The notes beneath the pieces are model-generated. The model was not told the origin of the DNA. It worked only from the letters and a program-made list of their open reading frames with translations, and searched no databases. Source: Tetrahymena elliotti 4EA (Eukaryota > Ciliophora > Oligohymenophorea > Hymenostomatida > Tetrahymenidae). From it: 64,000 nt of DNA. The stretch spans positions 186,001 through 250,000 of the forward strand of contig JH720303.1 of NCBI GenBank assembly GCA_000231825.2. The letters are read 5' to 3'. The position numbers and the translations under genes are program-made. Every line of letters begins with the position of its first letter. Within the stretch, counting starts at the first letter, position 1. Shown here piece by piece: positions 26,693 through 40,229 of the stretch.

Positions 26693-29600
26693 ATGAATTA
26701 ACACAAGGAGATTACTATTTAGTAACATGATTCAAATAAAGAGTAAGAACAATTAAAAAATTAGATTGATATTGAGAAGGATAAGCAATCAAAAAACTTA
26801 GATTTATAATAACCATAGCCTTAGCCATTTAAAGATATTTCATAAGTTTATGTTGACAAATAAGAAAGTAGTTTAAAAAAATCAAAGGTAAAAGTTAACA
26901 AATGGGTTTTAAAAAATCGTAGTTAGGGATAATCCAAGCATAATATGTCAAACTTTAATTAGTCCCAGTAAAGGTCCATGATTAAAGCTGCTTAAATAGA
27001 GGACTAAGAGAATTAAATTTAATCTTAAAAAAGAAGAGCAAGTTTAGGATTGGAAGCAATATAAGTAGATGTGAACAGAGGCTATCAAATAAAATCTTTG
27101 GAGAATTCTCTTTAGGTAAATACTAATAGACTCAATAATTAAAATTAAAAGTTGGAAAATACCAACAGATAAGATTATGTAGTTGAGAATCAATTGCAAA
27201 ATAATAATCAAAAAAATATTGGAAAGCCTCCTATTAACAAGAAGTAAGAGAAAAATGAAGATATACAAAAAAAGTATGCTGTTGTTGGAAAAGGATTAGA
27301 GTGTAATCCAGAAATAGAAACAGATGATTAAATGCTCAATAAGCTTTTGGAAGAAAATAAATATCGCCCTACCAAAGAGTGGAAAGAATAATTTGAAAAA
27401 GATATGTCAGAATTATTATTAGGAAGTGAGGTTTAAGACAAAAGGGCTGTAGGAGGTTTACTTGGAATTACTGTATTTGGCATAGTCGGATTTGTAGCTT
27501 CAGGATTAAATCCGATAGGTCTTGTAGCGGGAGCAGTTGCTGGTGGAGTATTAGGATAATATGCTGGAAGAAAAATTAAAAAGAAATTACTACGTACTAA
27601 AAAACTCCTTTAATTTGATTTATTCACACTGAAGCTTAATTGTTATATTAAGTTTGGATCAGAGCTTATGAAGCCATGCAAATTAGATATAAATACATAT
27701 CGCTTTTATATTGAAAAGGTGGTAGAAGAAATGAAGGTAGCTATCCAATATCGCCGCTTCAGAGAAAAATTCCACAAAGACATTAAAAAAATTTTGGAGA
27801 AATTCTTAAAGCTTTTAAAGAAAGACTTCTGTTATAAAGCAATTCTTCTTAGTTATAAATTGACTAAGGAGATTATTAAAAGAAAAAAATTTTAATCAAA
27901 CAATTCACCTGAATTTACTTTAGAAGAGGAAGAACAAATAGTAGATTGTGCTATGAATGTTTTGATTCCATGTCTCAATATCCTTAGCGATAACTAACAA
28001 AACCTTCCCCCAAATCTCAAGGCATTCTAATTTAAGCTTGAAAAGCTTTCTAAAGATTTTATTATTTTGAGTCTTATCGATAAAGGAAATCTTGTATCTT
28101 CAAGTAAAAACAAAACAATTAAATAAATAGAAGAGCTAGATTAATAACTTGATTAAGAAATTAACATTGAAGCATTTGAAAGAATATTTAATCCTGAGCA
28201 CATTAAACAATTCATAAGTAAGGGAGAGAGTGCAATTCATAATCAACAAAATAATGGAAAATATGAAAATAACATCCAAAAACTTGCAGAGAGTGGTAAT
28301 AAAAATAAGAATCTAACTAGCTCTTAGCAAAAAAAGCCCAAGTTATCAAACTTAGGAAAGGATGGAGATTATTTTAAAGAGTAGGCTAGTTTAAATTCTA
28401 ATCAGAATAATAATGATATAAATAGTAAGAATAATGAAGAAGAATAGCGTACGCCCACATCTAATCAAGCAGAAAAGAAATAATAACGTATCATCGATTT
28501 GTATATTTAAGCCATTGAAGAAAGAAATAAAAATTAGATATCAAATAAGAAAGAAGATGAAAATGATATAGGAGAAGATGAAAGTGGATTCTAGTAAAAT
28601 ATAAATTTTGGTCTTGAGTTAAACAAAAAAAATAGTAATAATCCAAATTAATATCCAGCATTCTCTAAATAGCATCTAAGTAAGATTGCATAGAAAGAAA
28701 ACATTATTCTTTCACCTGGAAATTGCTTTGCAAACTAGCAAGATGAACTTCAAGAGATAGATATTATAAATCAAAAGCAGAATAGCATGTTGCAAGATGT
28801 TAAGCTCATTCAATTAAATAGTCAAAATTCCACTATGAATTAGGATATTTCCTTAATGAAGAGAAAAATATCAAACATATAAATATAATTTAATCAAGTA
28901 CCCAAGAAGTAACTTGAAATTGATTAAGAAAGTGTAAAATCTAATCTAAACGAAGAAAATAATGATAAAAGAGCTAATTATTAAATACAAGATATTGAAT
29001 CTTAAATTAAACAAGATAAAGACAAAAATATTCTTGATATTAGTAGCAACTAGGATAGCACCTACAAGGATAACTTAAAAAATGGAATCAGTTTTAATGT
29101 TAATTATAACAAAGATCAATCTCGTTCCTTTGCAAGAAATGACAATAGAACTTTTTTAAAAATGAATTCAGATGAAAGTATATTTTCTAAACATAATTTA
29201 TCACCAAGGAATGATTAGTAAATACAACTTCAAGGAGATCATGAACAACCTCTTAGAGATTCTATTATTGGAGACCAGTCTGTTGAGCCAGCTGGAAGAA
29301 AGAGCGTATAAAAAATTTAAGAAAACAGAGGAAGCATTTTTAAGGCAGCAAATTAAAATAGTGCAAATGCTGCTCAATAAAAAGGACAAACATAACTCAG
29401 GTAAAGCATTGTTGTTTCTAGAGATGATAATTGTAAAGAAGAAGTTGTTGTTGTCAACATTCCTGAAATTTAAAAAGAAGAAAGAATGTCTCTATCTGTT
29501 TCTAAAGACAATAAAAATTAATTAGATCCCTAAACTCAAGAGAAGTTTGATCGTTTGATTTCATTAGTCTAAGAAGACCCAGAAAAGACATGGGAATAGG

Positions 29601-30175
29601 TTATTAAGAAAGATGACATCATGTTTATTTATAAGAAAATGATTCCAGGAAATCCTTGTGTGCTAGTTCGTGCAGAGAGTTTGATTAAAGATTGTAATGC
29701 TGATGAAGTTTTTGTATAGATTTATAATGCTGAAATTAGAAGTTCATGGGATAAAGTAACTCAAGGATTCTCAGTTATTGATACAATATAAGATGGAGTT
29801 GATGTTATTTATTTCTTTGTAGATCCTGGTTTAGGTGTTACAAAAAGAGATTTCTGCCAAACAAGAGTACTTAAAAGGGACTATCCACAAAAAGGTTAAA
29901 CAACTATTGTCTTTTACAGTATCCAACATCCAAGTTGCCCTGAACGTAAAGGATTTATTCGTGCTTTTTCACATATTGCTGGGTACGTAATTCGTCCTCA
30001 AGGTAAAGACACATCATTAACAATTATGACTCAAAGTGATGTAAAAGGTATAGTTCCAAAATATGTTGTAAATTATATGGCTGCTAGAGCTCCCCCTAAA
30101 TGGATAGATAGCATGAAAAAAGGGTGCATTGATTACAGAAATAAATTATTAGGAGTGACTAAAAAAAAGAAATGA
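26693..30175 (+). CDS. Large Q/N-rich protein with hydrophobic glycine-rich segment and C-terminal START domain, 1,160 aa
   Basis: Single-exon gene of 3,483 nt, using many TAA/TAG glutamines. The N-terminal 240 residues are polar and coiled-coil-like. Residues about 249-300 form a glycine/alanine-rich hydrophobic hairpin (GGLLGITVFGIVGFVASG, GLVAGAVAGGVLGQYAGRK) followed by a basic KIKKK patch, which could insert in a membrane. A helical basic region follows to about 430, then a long disordered N/Q/K/D stretch. The C-terminus from about residue 945 is a START lipid-transfer domain: KFDRLISLVQEDPEKTWEQV, VLVRAESLI, EVFVQIYNAEIRSSWDKV, KRDFCQTRVLKRDYPQ, RKGFIRAFSHIAGYVIRP and a closing amphipathic helix with KYVVNYMAARAPPKWIDSM. 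START domains bind sterols, phospholipids or ceramide in a closed pocket; the ligand cannot be told from sequence. Combination of a membrane-inserting hairpin and START suggests a tethered lipid transporter, which is inference. Confidence 0.88.
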
Positions 30176-31611
30176 ATAATAGTATTTTTAAGAAAAAATT
30201 TATTAATTCAACTAAAAATTCTAATCAAAGTATTTATTTGTCTTTATTTAAGTTTCATTAGATATCCTTTTTATCCAATATTAAATATAATATTTTTTTT
30301 AAATAAATTTAACTTTTATTTCATCATAATTTTTTATCTTCCAACAAACAAAATTACAATTCTCTTTTTCTAAGAAAATTTATCTTTATATTTCTTTTCA
30401 TCGAAATTTGATATTTTCCTGTACAGTAATGTAAAGTAGAAAATTAGCTTGGTGATTTTTAATTTATTAAATTTACTTTGCTCTTATCAATTTTAAAGAT
30501 AAAGCCATTGTTATTTGAAGAGTAATATTTTTTATTTTTAAAATTTAAAATCATCATTTTTTAATTTAGTTTTTCTTTTATTAAAACACAAATAATATTT
30601 TTTCATCACTGAGTATTGCCTAATTCAATTAAATCAATTATTTTTTAAAATATTTATAGTAATATATTGAAATTATTGAAATTCTTTTGTAATTTATAAT
30701 TAGTTTTATTTCAAATAACAATTTTAATATTCAAGATCAATTAATTATTCATTGTAAGATTTTTGTGAAATGAAGAATAATTTCAAAAATATAAATCAGG
30801 CTCATCTATATTTTTAAAAGCTTTAATACTTACTGTAAACCCAAAATCATAACTAAAATTAAACAAAGAAATTTTTAATAAAAGAAAAAGAGTTGCAAAT
30901 CTAAATATTTCTCAAATAGATCTACGTATGTTCTAGAAAATATTGAGAATAATATTTCAAAAGTGTTATTGTTAACTCCTTCTAGTTTAGTGCTAGCATT
31001 AATCTATTTAGTTAATAAGAGCTCCTTCTAAAACATCATAAAATTATTTTTAATGTATTTTTCTCTCATTTATATTTCTAAGAGAATTCATTTTAAAAGT
31101 TTTTGATTTCATTTTTCGATTTACAATTTAAACTACCAAATAAACATCGAGAAGGAAAAGATCAATTTAATTTGATTAGTGTAGAAACAATTGTCTGTCA
31201 TTCTCAGATAGACAGTTTAGTTTCTTTCCAATTATTCTTTAATAATATTTATAAAAGAAATAACTATTTCATCCTATGATTTCTTTTATTAAAAGTTACT
31301 TATCCTTTGTGGATTTTTTTCATGTTATAAGTTGTTAAGCTTTATGGATTCTTTCAATGATCTTTCTGAATCTTCTCTAAAGAGAATACAAAATAACCAC
31401 ATCTACTACCGCCAGATATCTTTCTATGTTTCGTGAAAAAGATATCCAAATTTAATAAAAGATAGCTATTTATAAATTTCTTTAATTATCTAAAAGCCTT
31501 TTTAAAAACAAGCACAATTTGGAATAATTTCAATTAATAATTAATTAGCACAGAAATTTGTAATTTTCATAATTCTAAAGGAAAACACATAAAATAATAA
31601 AATATTTAGTC
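30176..31611. other. Intergenic spacer with a hairpin-rich zone upstream of cystathionine gamma-lyase
   Basis: The first kilobase is plain AT-rich spacer. From about 31180 to 31450 the sequence contains several inverted repeats and more G+C than the surrounding spacer (listed separately). The remaining 160 bases before the ATG at 31612 are A-rich, as expected for a ciliate leader. Confidence 0.55.
31183..31446. other. Cluster of three hairpins upstream of cystathionine gamma-lyase
   Basis: Three inverted repeats lie within 265 bases. The first (31183-31225) pairs AGAAAC with GTTTCT and, inside, GTCTGTC with GATAGAC (one G-U). The second (31373-31386) is TTCTCT-AA-AGAGAA. The third (31415-31446) is GATATCTTT with a 14-base loop and AAAGATATC. 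They end 165 bases before the lyase ATG. This could be a structured leader, a transcription-factor site cluster or a small non-coding RNA; sequence alone cannot choose. Confidence 0.35.
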
Positions 31612-33324
<1,713 letters not shown>

Positions 33325-34805
33325 ATAATTTGAAAATTATAAATTGTGTTTTATTAAATGTGAGTGAAAATTTGCTTATAACTTTTTTATATTGTATTTC
33401 TCTAAAAAGATTTGGCAAATAAATTCATCTACTTATTTTTGATCAAAAATTCTAAAAATATATCAAAATTATTGAATATCTAAAGATGATTGATTAGTGA
33501 TTTATGTTTAATATTTTTATTGGATCAATGTAAGAATATTTAAGATTCAAATATTTGTCTTTTTTGTCAAAATACTTTGAAGTAATCACCTGAAATTTAA
33601 AGATTATTTTAAATAAATTAAAAATAGTAGTATAAAATTTCAATCTCTAAATGTATCAGTAGATAAAATTATTTAATCTATATTAGCTGATGTAACTGCC
33701 ACAAAATTCATTCCTCTCTTTTTTAATAAACCACTCAGTAATTATTTTAATATTTTCTATTATTAACAACAAATTATTTCTTCTATTACAATAAATCCTA
33801 GTAAAATTAAATGTAAATGAGTTAAAAATAAAATAGATTGATTAAAAATATTATAGATTTCAAATAAAACTTAAATAAATTTACCTTTTTGAAATTTATT
33901 ATTTAAATATTAATTGATATCTGATAAATCCTCATTTTATATAAAATTAAAAATATTATGTCTCTAGTGATATATTTTTGTTTTTCTCATATTCAAATTT
34001 TATGATTTTCTTCAAAAAAATCTTTCTATTTGATATTATTATTGTTACTAATCTTTATCTTCTTATTTTGGACTCTTTATATCAAACTTAATAATTCTTA
34101 AATTTTTATTTTACATACAAATTGGATAGAGATTATTCTTTAAAAAATATTAAAAAACTAATTCTACTCAAAGTTTTAAGATGATATTATGTTTTTATAT
34201 TTTTGGAAATGTGAAATTTAGTTCTTATTGTTTCTTCACCATATTCATTTTATTTATGAAATTCTTAAAAATTTTATTTTCTATGACAATTTCTTCCAAA
34301 TTATTAAGAAAATATTCAAAAATGTTTAAATTTGTTAAATAAATAAGAATAAAATTTTAATAATGAGTTAGTAAGTATTAAAGAGAAAGGCAATGATTTG
34401 TTTTTTTGCATATAAAATGAGGGAAGTTTTTAAAAAGACAATCAAAAGTTTCATTAAATATCAGACTATTTCTACAAGTAATAAGTAAATAAAATAATAT
34501 TTGAGTAAATCAAAGAAATGAATTGGAATCAATAAAATAAATAAAAGTAAATTTGATAGTAAAAGTAATTCAATCAATATTTTAAAATTCTCTCACTTGA
34601 TTTCCAAAAGGAAAAATAAATAAGTGATTGATTATATGTGTGAGTGAATTGTTTTTTTTAATTAATTTGTTAAATGTGAAAAAATTTAGCAGATCAATTA
34701 AATTCCTTTCTTAAAAATAATATTCAAGAAAAGAAAATAAAATCCGTTAAATCAGACCTCTTTTTCTATCTCTCTGTAATCTTTTAACATGCTTCTAATC
34801 CATAA

Positions 34806-34836
34806 AACGAGAAACCAAGAATGATGATTTCTCGTT
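34806..34836. other. Perfect 9-bp hairpin
   Basis: AACGAGAAA (34806-34814) pairs exactly with TTTCTCGTT (34828-34836) across a 13-base loop. It stands alone on the left flank of the hairpin cluster at 35.1 kb. Function unknown. Confidence 0.4.
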
Positions 34837-35039
34837 AAGTATGGAAAAAAGAAGGGTTAAATAGATCCAAAAATCCCCTATAAAATTTAATTAGTTATAA
34901 ATATAATATTATTAGTATTTTATTTTTGAATATGAGCAATGTTATTATTCTCTATCAGAAATTGGTTTAAATGTTATTTTTAAGAAAATGAGTTTTATTT
35001 TAAAGTTGTAAAAGTTTGAATCCACAAACCTTTCATTGA

Positions 35040-35520
35040 ATAGAATTTTTACATCTCTTCAACCCTTCCTTAACCTCCTTCTCCTCCAAGTATGAATGTG
35101 TTTTCTTAGAACACAGAGCATAGGTCAGATAGAGAGAAGGCAGGTCGGTAGGTGGTGGTCATTAATTAATAACAATTATTAATTAAACGGTGGTAATCTT
35201 TGAGATTGATTATTAGTCAATGCTTCCTCATCTGGGAGGGGTTAGGGCCAGATGAGAGATTAGCATACTAGGTTTTTTGTAAATATAAAATTTTTTAATA
35301 ATAAGGTAATTAAAAATTATTTTATCAACAAGAACATATAAAAGATAATCACAATATTAGTTAGTTTAAACATATATAGAATATAGTCTCAAGGCTAAAA
35401 AGATGGGGGGTTGTTTGTTAAAGTGAAGATTATTTGCGACTCAGAAAAATAAGCCATAAGGAGGGGATAGAAGCATGCTAAATTAAGGCAGCAGCTCTTT
35501 CTATTTTATAAATCAATTTT
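35040..35520. ncRNA. Candidate structured non-coding RNA locus (hairpin cluster)
   Basis: A non-coding stretch richer in G+C than the spacer around it, with successive perfect stems: TGTGTT/AACACA (35097-35115), TTAATTAATAA/TTATTAATTAA with a 3-base loop (35162-35186), AATCT/AGATT (35195-35207, overlapping an alternative ATTGA/TCAAT stem at 35205-35221), and CTCATCTGG/CCAGATGAG (35227-35256) whose loop is GAGGGGTTAGGG. A run of six G near 35404 follows, and a pyrimidine-rich tract (35061-35090) precedes. In this AT-rich genome, non-coding RNA genes usually stand out in just this way. It matches no RNA family that I know; in particular it lacks telomerase RNA, snRNA, 5S and tRNA signatures. 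Strand and ends are unknown. Confidence 0.3.
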
Positions 35521-36118
35521 TCTTACCTCAATTTATAAAATACTTCCTTTCTTCTGTTATTTTTTTCTGCTCAGAGCACACTGATGAAGAAGAAAAGGAA
35601 GGAGATGAAAGATGTAGAAAAAAATAATCTAAAATTCTAAAGTTCTAAAATTCAATTTTTATTCAATCAGTAATAAAAAAGGTAATAGTAAGTTATTTAA
35701 GTGAGAAAGTAAATAATAAGCAAATAAATTTTAAAGTAAGCTCTTCCTATGGTCCTATTTTCTGTCTCTCTGACTGCGGTATCACCTATTTAGTTTGAGT
35801 TAAATCATCAAGGTTTAAATATAATTAAGATTTGTAGATTTTTTAATATATAGATAGATGTAAGGAGGGATTTATTTAGCTATTTTGCAACATTTTTCAT
35901 TTCTAATAAAGAAGGTAGGTTTTTAGAGTAGAGTAGATAGACTGATAGATGCTTTTAGATATATTTTTATATAGGTAGATGAATGGGTATAGATAAGGTA
36001 TGAATATTTTGTTGAGTTTATAAAGAAAGAAATCAAATTAAGGTGATAGATAGCATCATCATCTACAGGCTCTATTAGATAGGGTGATAATTTATTAAAT
36101 TTATCAATGACTATGTTT

Positions 36119-36985
36119 TCACAATCTAAATTCTTCATCAGCAAGTTCTCTAGATTCAGTAATTAATTCTTAGATGGTCTTAGATTACATGGCAACTTTG
36201 CATTTGCTGAGAGCGCTGAAAAAGATTTACAAATCTCTCTTTCTCTCATTCAAGAACTTTTCATCAGTGTTTCCAAACCACTTTTTACCAGGGAAATTAG
36301 GTAAATTAAGACTTGAGTAATCATCAATTTCCTTCTTAAGACTGTGATATAACTCACGAAGCATAGAGTAACGTGAAGTGAAATTCCATGATTCTTTGCT
36401 GAGAATTTTTTTACCTCTTCTTTTAGTTTCGACAGCTTCAATTTAATAAACTACGAATTTTTTCTGTCCGCTCTTCTGTTGATTAGCTGAATTTGCAATT
36501 TCCTAACCACCATTTTAGTTAGAGACAGTGCATTCATCTTCACTGCCCTCTTCTTCAGATACAAATTCATGATCCTTGATTTAGAAATGAATAGAACTGA
36601 TAATTTACTATGATTATTATTTGCAGTAGGCACAGTTGTTTTCTTTAATGGGAGCGACTGCGCTGTTGAGATTGAAATTATTATTTTCAATATTTTCTTA
36701 GTTTTTCATAGCATTTTTCAATTAAATTTTTCTCTCAAGGAAACCGAAAATAGTTCTTGGCATAATTTATAGTGGTACTTCCTCTTCTAATTCTTAATTC
36801 ACTACAGAGCTCTTCTTGACAGAGGGTCTGTTGATGTTGCGAGGAAGGGAAATATCGCTCTAGGGGCTGAGGTGCAAATTAAGTTCATCGTCAGTAGAGC
36901 AGACAGAACTATATTCACTTTTTTCGGCTTTCTTTAACTCATGTTAAGACTCTGAAGAAGAGTCAGAAATCTCTAAACTGTCCAT
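36119..36985 (-). CDS. PX-domain phosphoinositide-binding protein, 288 aa
   Basis: Single exon. The first 150 residues are acidic and serine-rich (MDSLEISDSSSESQHELKK), then short disordered segments including NCAYCKQQ and EFVSEEEGSEDECT. From about residue 172 a PX domain: KKFVVYQIEAVETKR, WNFTSRYSMLRELYHSLKKE (the RYS arginine normally contacts the 3-phosphate of PI3P), the proline loop LPNFPGKKWFGNTDEKFLN and ERKRDLQIFFSALSK with the second basic residue. This pattern predicts binding to PI3P on endosomes. No BAR or other partner domain is present and the protein ends 25 residues after the PX fold. An in-frame ATG nine bases upstream (36994) is an equally possible start. The stop is TGA at 36119-36121. 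Confidence 0.88.
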
Positions 36986-39900
36986 TATGAACATATGAAT
37001 TCAACTTTACAATGTGTTGTGTAGCGGGTAAATCTAGTCAATTTTCCTACTTTTTTTTAAAATATGGGATTTAAAAAAAGGTGGCTCTAAGGTCTGAGGG
37101 TTATTTTTTTTGGGTGGTATAAACCGCGATGTTAATTGTTGTTTTAGGCTTAAGCAAGTTTGCTTTTTAATGTTATTTTTTTTTTGAATAAATTAATTAT
37201 TTTCTTTTTGATTTTTTCTTGCTTTGATTTTTCAATACCTCTTCCCCCAATTAATTTTTTTCTTTAAGTCACTTCTCTTACTCACTTTCAATTTATTTCC
37301 ATTCTAGTTCATAGTTTCCTTATTAAATAGAAACCAATAAAAATCAAATTACACATATATATCTTTCCCCAATTTTCTTGTAATAAAAAAAACTATCAGC
37401 CTTCAAGCGATTTCAATCAGTGCATAATATTTTTTTTAATAGGCATATCTATCTATTTAATTGTGAAATTAAAGTAAAATGTGAATAACTCCTCATCGTT
37501 TAACTCATCATTTTTAATGAATTCAATTAATTTAATTTTAATTTTTTCTATCTGAAAGTACGTAATTTTATACAACCAAATAATCTTTTACTAAAAATTG
37601 TTTACCCATTCTTTTTATCTATACTAACATATTTAAATAGGCTTTAACATACTTTACTTTCAATAAAGCACACCACATAGACATAAAAATATATTAATTA
37701 TTTCTTAGACTTGACATAAGCAACCAATAAAAATATTTTATTAAAATAGCTGATCTAGCTTCTTCCAAAATTTTGAAAATAGATAGTGAAATAGGTTAAT
37801 GAATTTGGTTGACTAGCTGATTTTCTTAACCTACTTTGTATTAATTTTAAAGAAAGAATAAGATCAATAATAATGATGAGAAATTTAAGTGTGAATGACA
37901 TCAGGTATCTATTTAGCTAAATTTTATAAGAAAATTAGTATTAAATATATTTTTAAATACACGTTATAATGGGAATTAATTTTGTTTGTTCGTTTTTACT
38001 ACTAACTCTTTCTTCTACAATAAATATAAATCTAAAATTAAAACAGTTCACCTGAAAATCCAATTTTTGTATGTTCAAGTGTGACAAATAACTATTTATA
38101 GCTTTAAAAAATAATAGCTACAAAATGAAGAATTAAATCCAATGAAAAACTATTTTTCATTTAATGCTCTATTTAAATACTATTTTTTACACTCCTTTAG
38201 AAATAAAAATAATTGATTTTTTTTCTCTCACTATTGTTAAAACACACTTTTAAATTGTTCTGTAAGAAAAAATAAATACTTACATTCTTAATAAATTTTA
38301 AATATTAATAGCAAAAGAATAATAAATATAATAATAAAAAAAAAACACCAATATTTTTGGAGTTTTTCAACAACATCTTTTAAAATTTAATAACTACATT
38401 ATGAATATGCAACACATAATTTATTATCGCCTTGTTGCACCGGACTTTATTACCCAGCCTATTAGATATATGTTATTTCATAATTTCTCCAATAAACTAA
38501 TTAATAAAACTTTTTTAAATAAATAAGGAAGCAATACTTTAGTTAAAAAAATAACAAATAATTAAAAAAAAGAAATTCTTTTATTTATTCCCAATTAATT
38601 CATATATTTTTTATATTTAAATTAAATTTTTTATTGTCAAAAATAAAAAATATCAAAAACTATTTAAATGCCTGAAATTTTGATTGATTAAATTTGATTG
38701 AGTCTCCTTCACAAAACAATACAATTATAAATAAGAGTATTTGCTGATCTTATAATTATGATGCATATAATCACTGTTAAATAAGAATAAATATAATTCA
38801 TGCAATAATAAATCAAGAAAAGGTAAATTTATAGATTTCGTAAATTCAAATAGAAATTATCAGATTTGTTTACTACCTTTAAAAAATTATTAATATGAAT
38901 TATTTTGAAAACAATCAGCAAAATTAGTTTACATCTTCAAATTTTTTCTTAAAATAAGTGTTGGGTACTTAACAGAGAGGATATATATCTTTTAATTTGA
39001 ACAAAGTAATTCTAATTATTATAGAAATAAATAAAATATTCTACATAAATTAAGTGAGAGTTACCTTAAATAACAAATCGAATATTGTTTTTCCTTTCAA
39101 GTATTATTTCAAAATATCTTGAAAAGTTAAGAATCACCCATTTATAAAAACCCATTTTAAGTTTTTATCTTATTTTTCCTTTAAGAGGTGAGGGAATGAT
39201 AAGCATATACCTCCAGAAAAAAATTGTTAAATTTCTACGAAATTAAAATTTTTGTTGTGTTCGCTTATTTCTTGAAAGCTTATTGAATAACTTTGAAACC
39301 AAAAATAAACAAATATTTTTATTAAATTTATTTGTAAAAATAAAAATTATTGGACAATAAACAAATCTTTCTTTAATTAATCTTTAAATTTTCAAATTTT
39401 ATAGAACACGCTTAATATTTAAAGCGATAATTATTTAAATTTTTCCTGTGCATTCTTTTTTTACTTGCTTATTTTCACAATTATTTTATCATTCTTTTAA
39501 TTAACTCCAGAATCTATGCTTGGTTTTTTTATTTTAATGGAACAAATATTTGTATCTTTTTAATGATAAAAGCAATTAGTTAGGAAATACAAAAACAATC
39601 ATATTTTTATTTAAAAATTTATCAAAGTCGATTTTAAGATGATGATAAAGAATATTATTTATTTTTAGTATTCTAATCTGAAATGAAAAACAAAATGTAA
39701 GTTAAAAAAAAAGAAAATTTTGGAATAGCTTGCATATTTTAGATTACTTTTTAAGCCAATAAAAAATTACAATCTTTGAACATATGAAAATAAATATTGT
39801 ATATAATCAAATTAAAAACTTATCAAATTATTTTCTTAATTTTAAAAATTTAAAAGAGGGTAGTTATGCTTTCTAATTTTATTAAATATTTTAAATATCC

Positions 39901-40229
39901 TCTTCATTTCTGTTCTCAAAATTTAAAAATTTAGAAACAAGACGTAAGTAACCAGAGAATACAAATTCGTGATTGGTTTTTATGAAGGAGTATTAATTTA
40001 GTTTAGTTTAATTTTGATGAATTATTAGAATTAATTTTTAATAATAAAGTAAAGGACAGCAACCCCAACTTGATAAAATCATTTTTTTAATTAGTCTATA
40101 TTTTTATTTATTTTTTTAAACTTTGAGTTTCTTCAAATAAATCTTGAAGAAATCAAATAATTAAAATCAGAAATTTACTAACTTTTACATACAATTATTT
40201 AAAAAGCAAGGAATTTATCAATCAATTAA
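36986..40229. other. Long AT-rich intergenic spacer with a small G+C island
   Basis: Between the PX gene start and the Myb gene end (both minus). Almost all A/T runs. The only departure is 38420-38462, a roughly 40-base patch containing TATCGCCTTGTTGCACCGGA and TTACCCAGCC, which lies in a short open frame from ATG 38401 but loses coding texture at once. I see no gene. Confidence 0.5.

Larger units (their letters stand above)
33325..36118. other. Convergent intergenic region with a G+C-richer, hairpin-rich centre
   Basis: Lies between two 3' ends (cystathionine gamma-lyase on plus, PX protein on minus). 33325-34740 is ordinary AT-rich spacer. From about 34740 to 35800 base composition changes, with G-runs, pyrimidine tracts and several perfect hairpins (listed separately). 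GATA-like simple repeats occur at about 35845-36000 in the 3' flank of the PX gene. No convincing protein-coding frame was found. Confidence 0.5.

Noticed and set aside
29172..29525. Plus-strand 117-codon frame
   Set aside because: Shifted frame inside the START protein; the main frame runs unbroken through it and reaches the START domain.
33325..34700. Possible coding frames after cystathionine gamma-lyase
   Set aside because: Open stretches are due to scarcity of TGA in A/T-rich spacer; no codon bias or motif.
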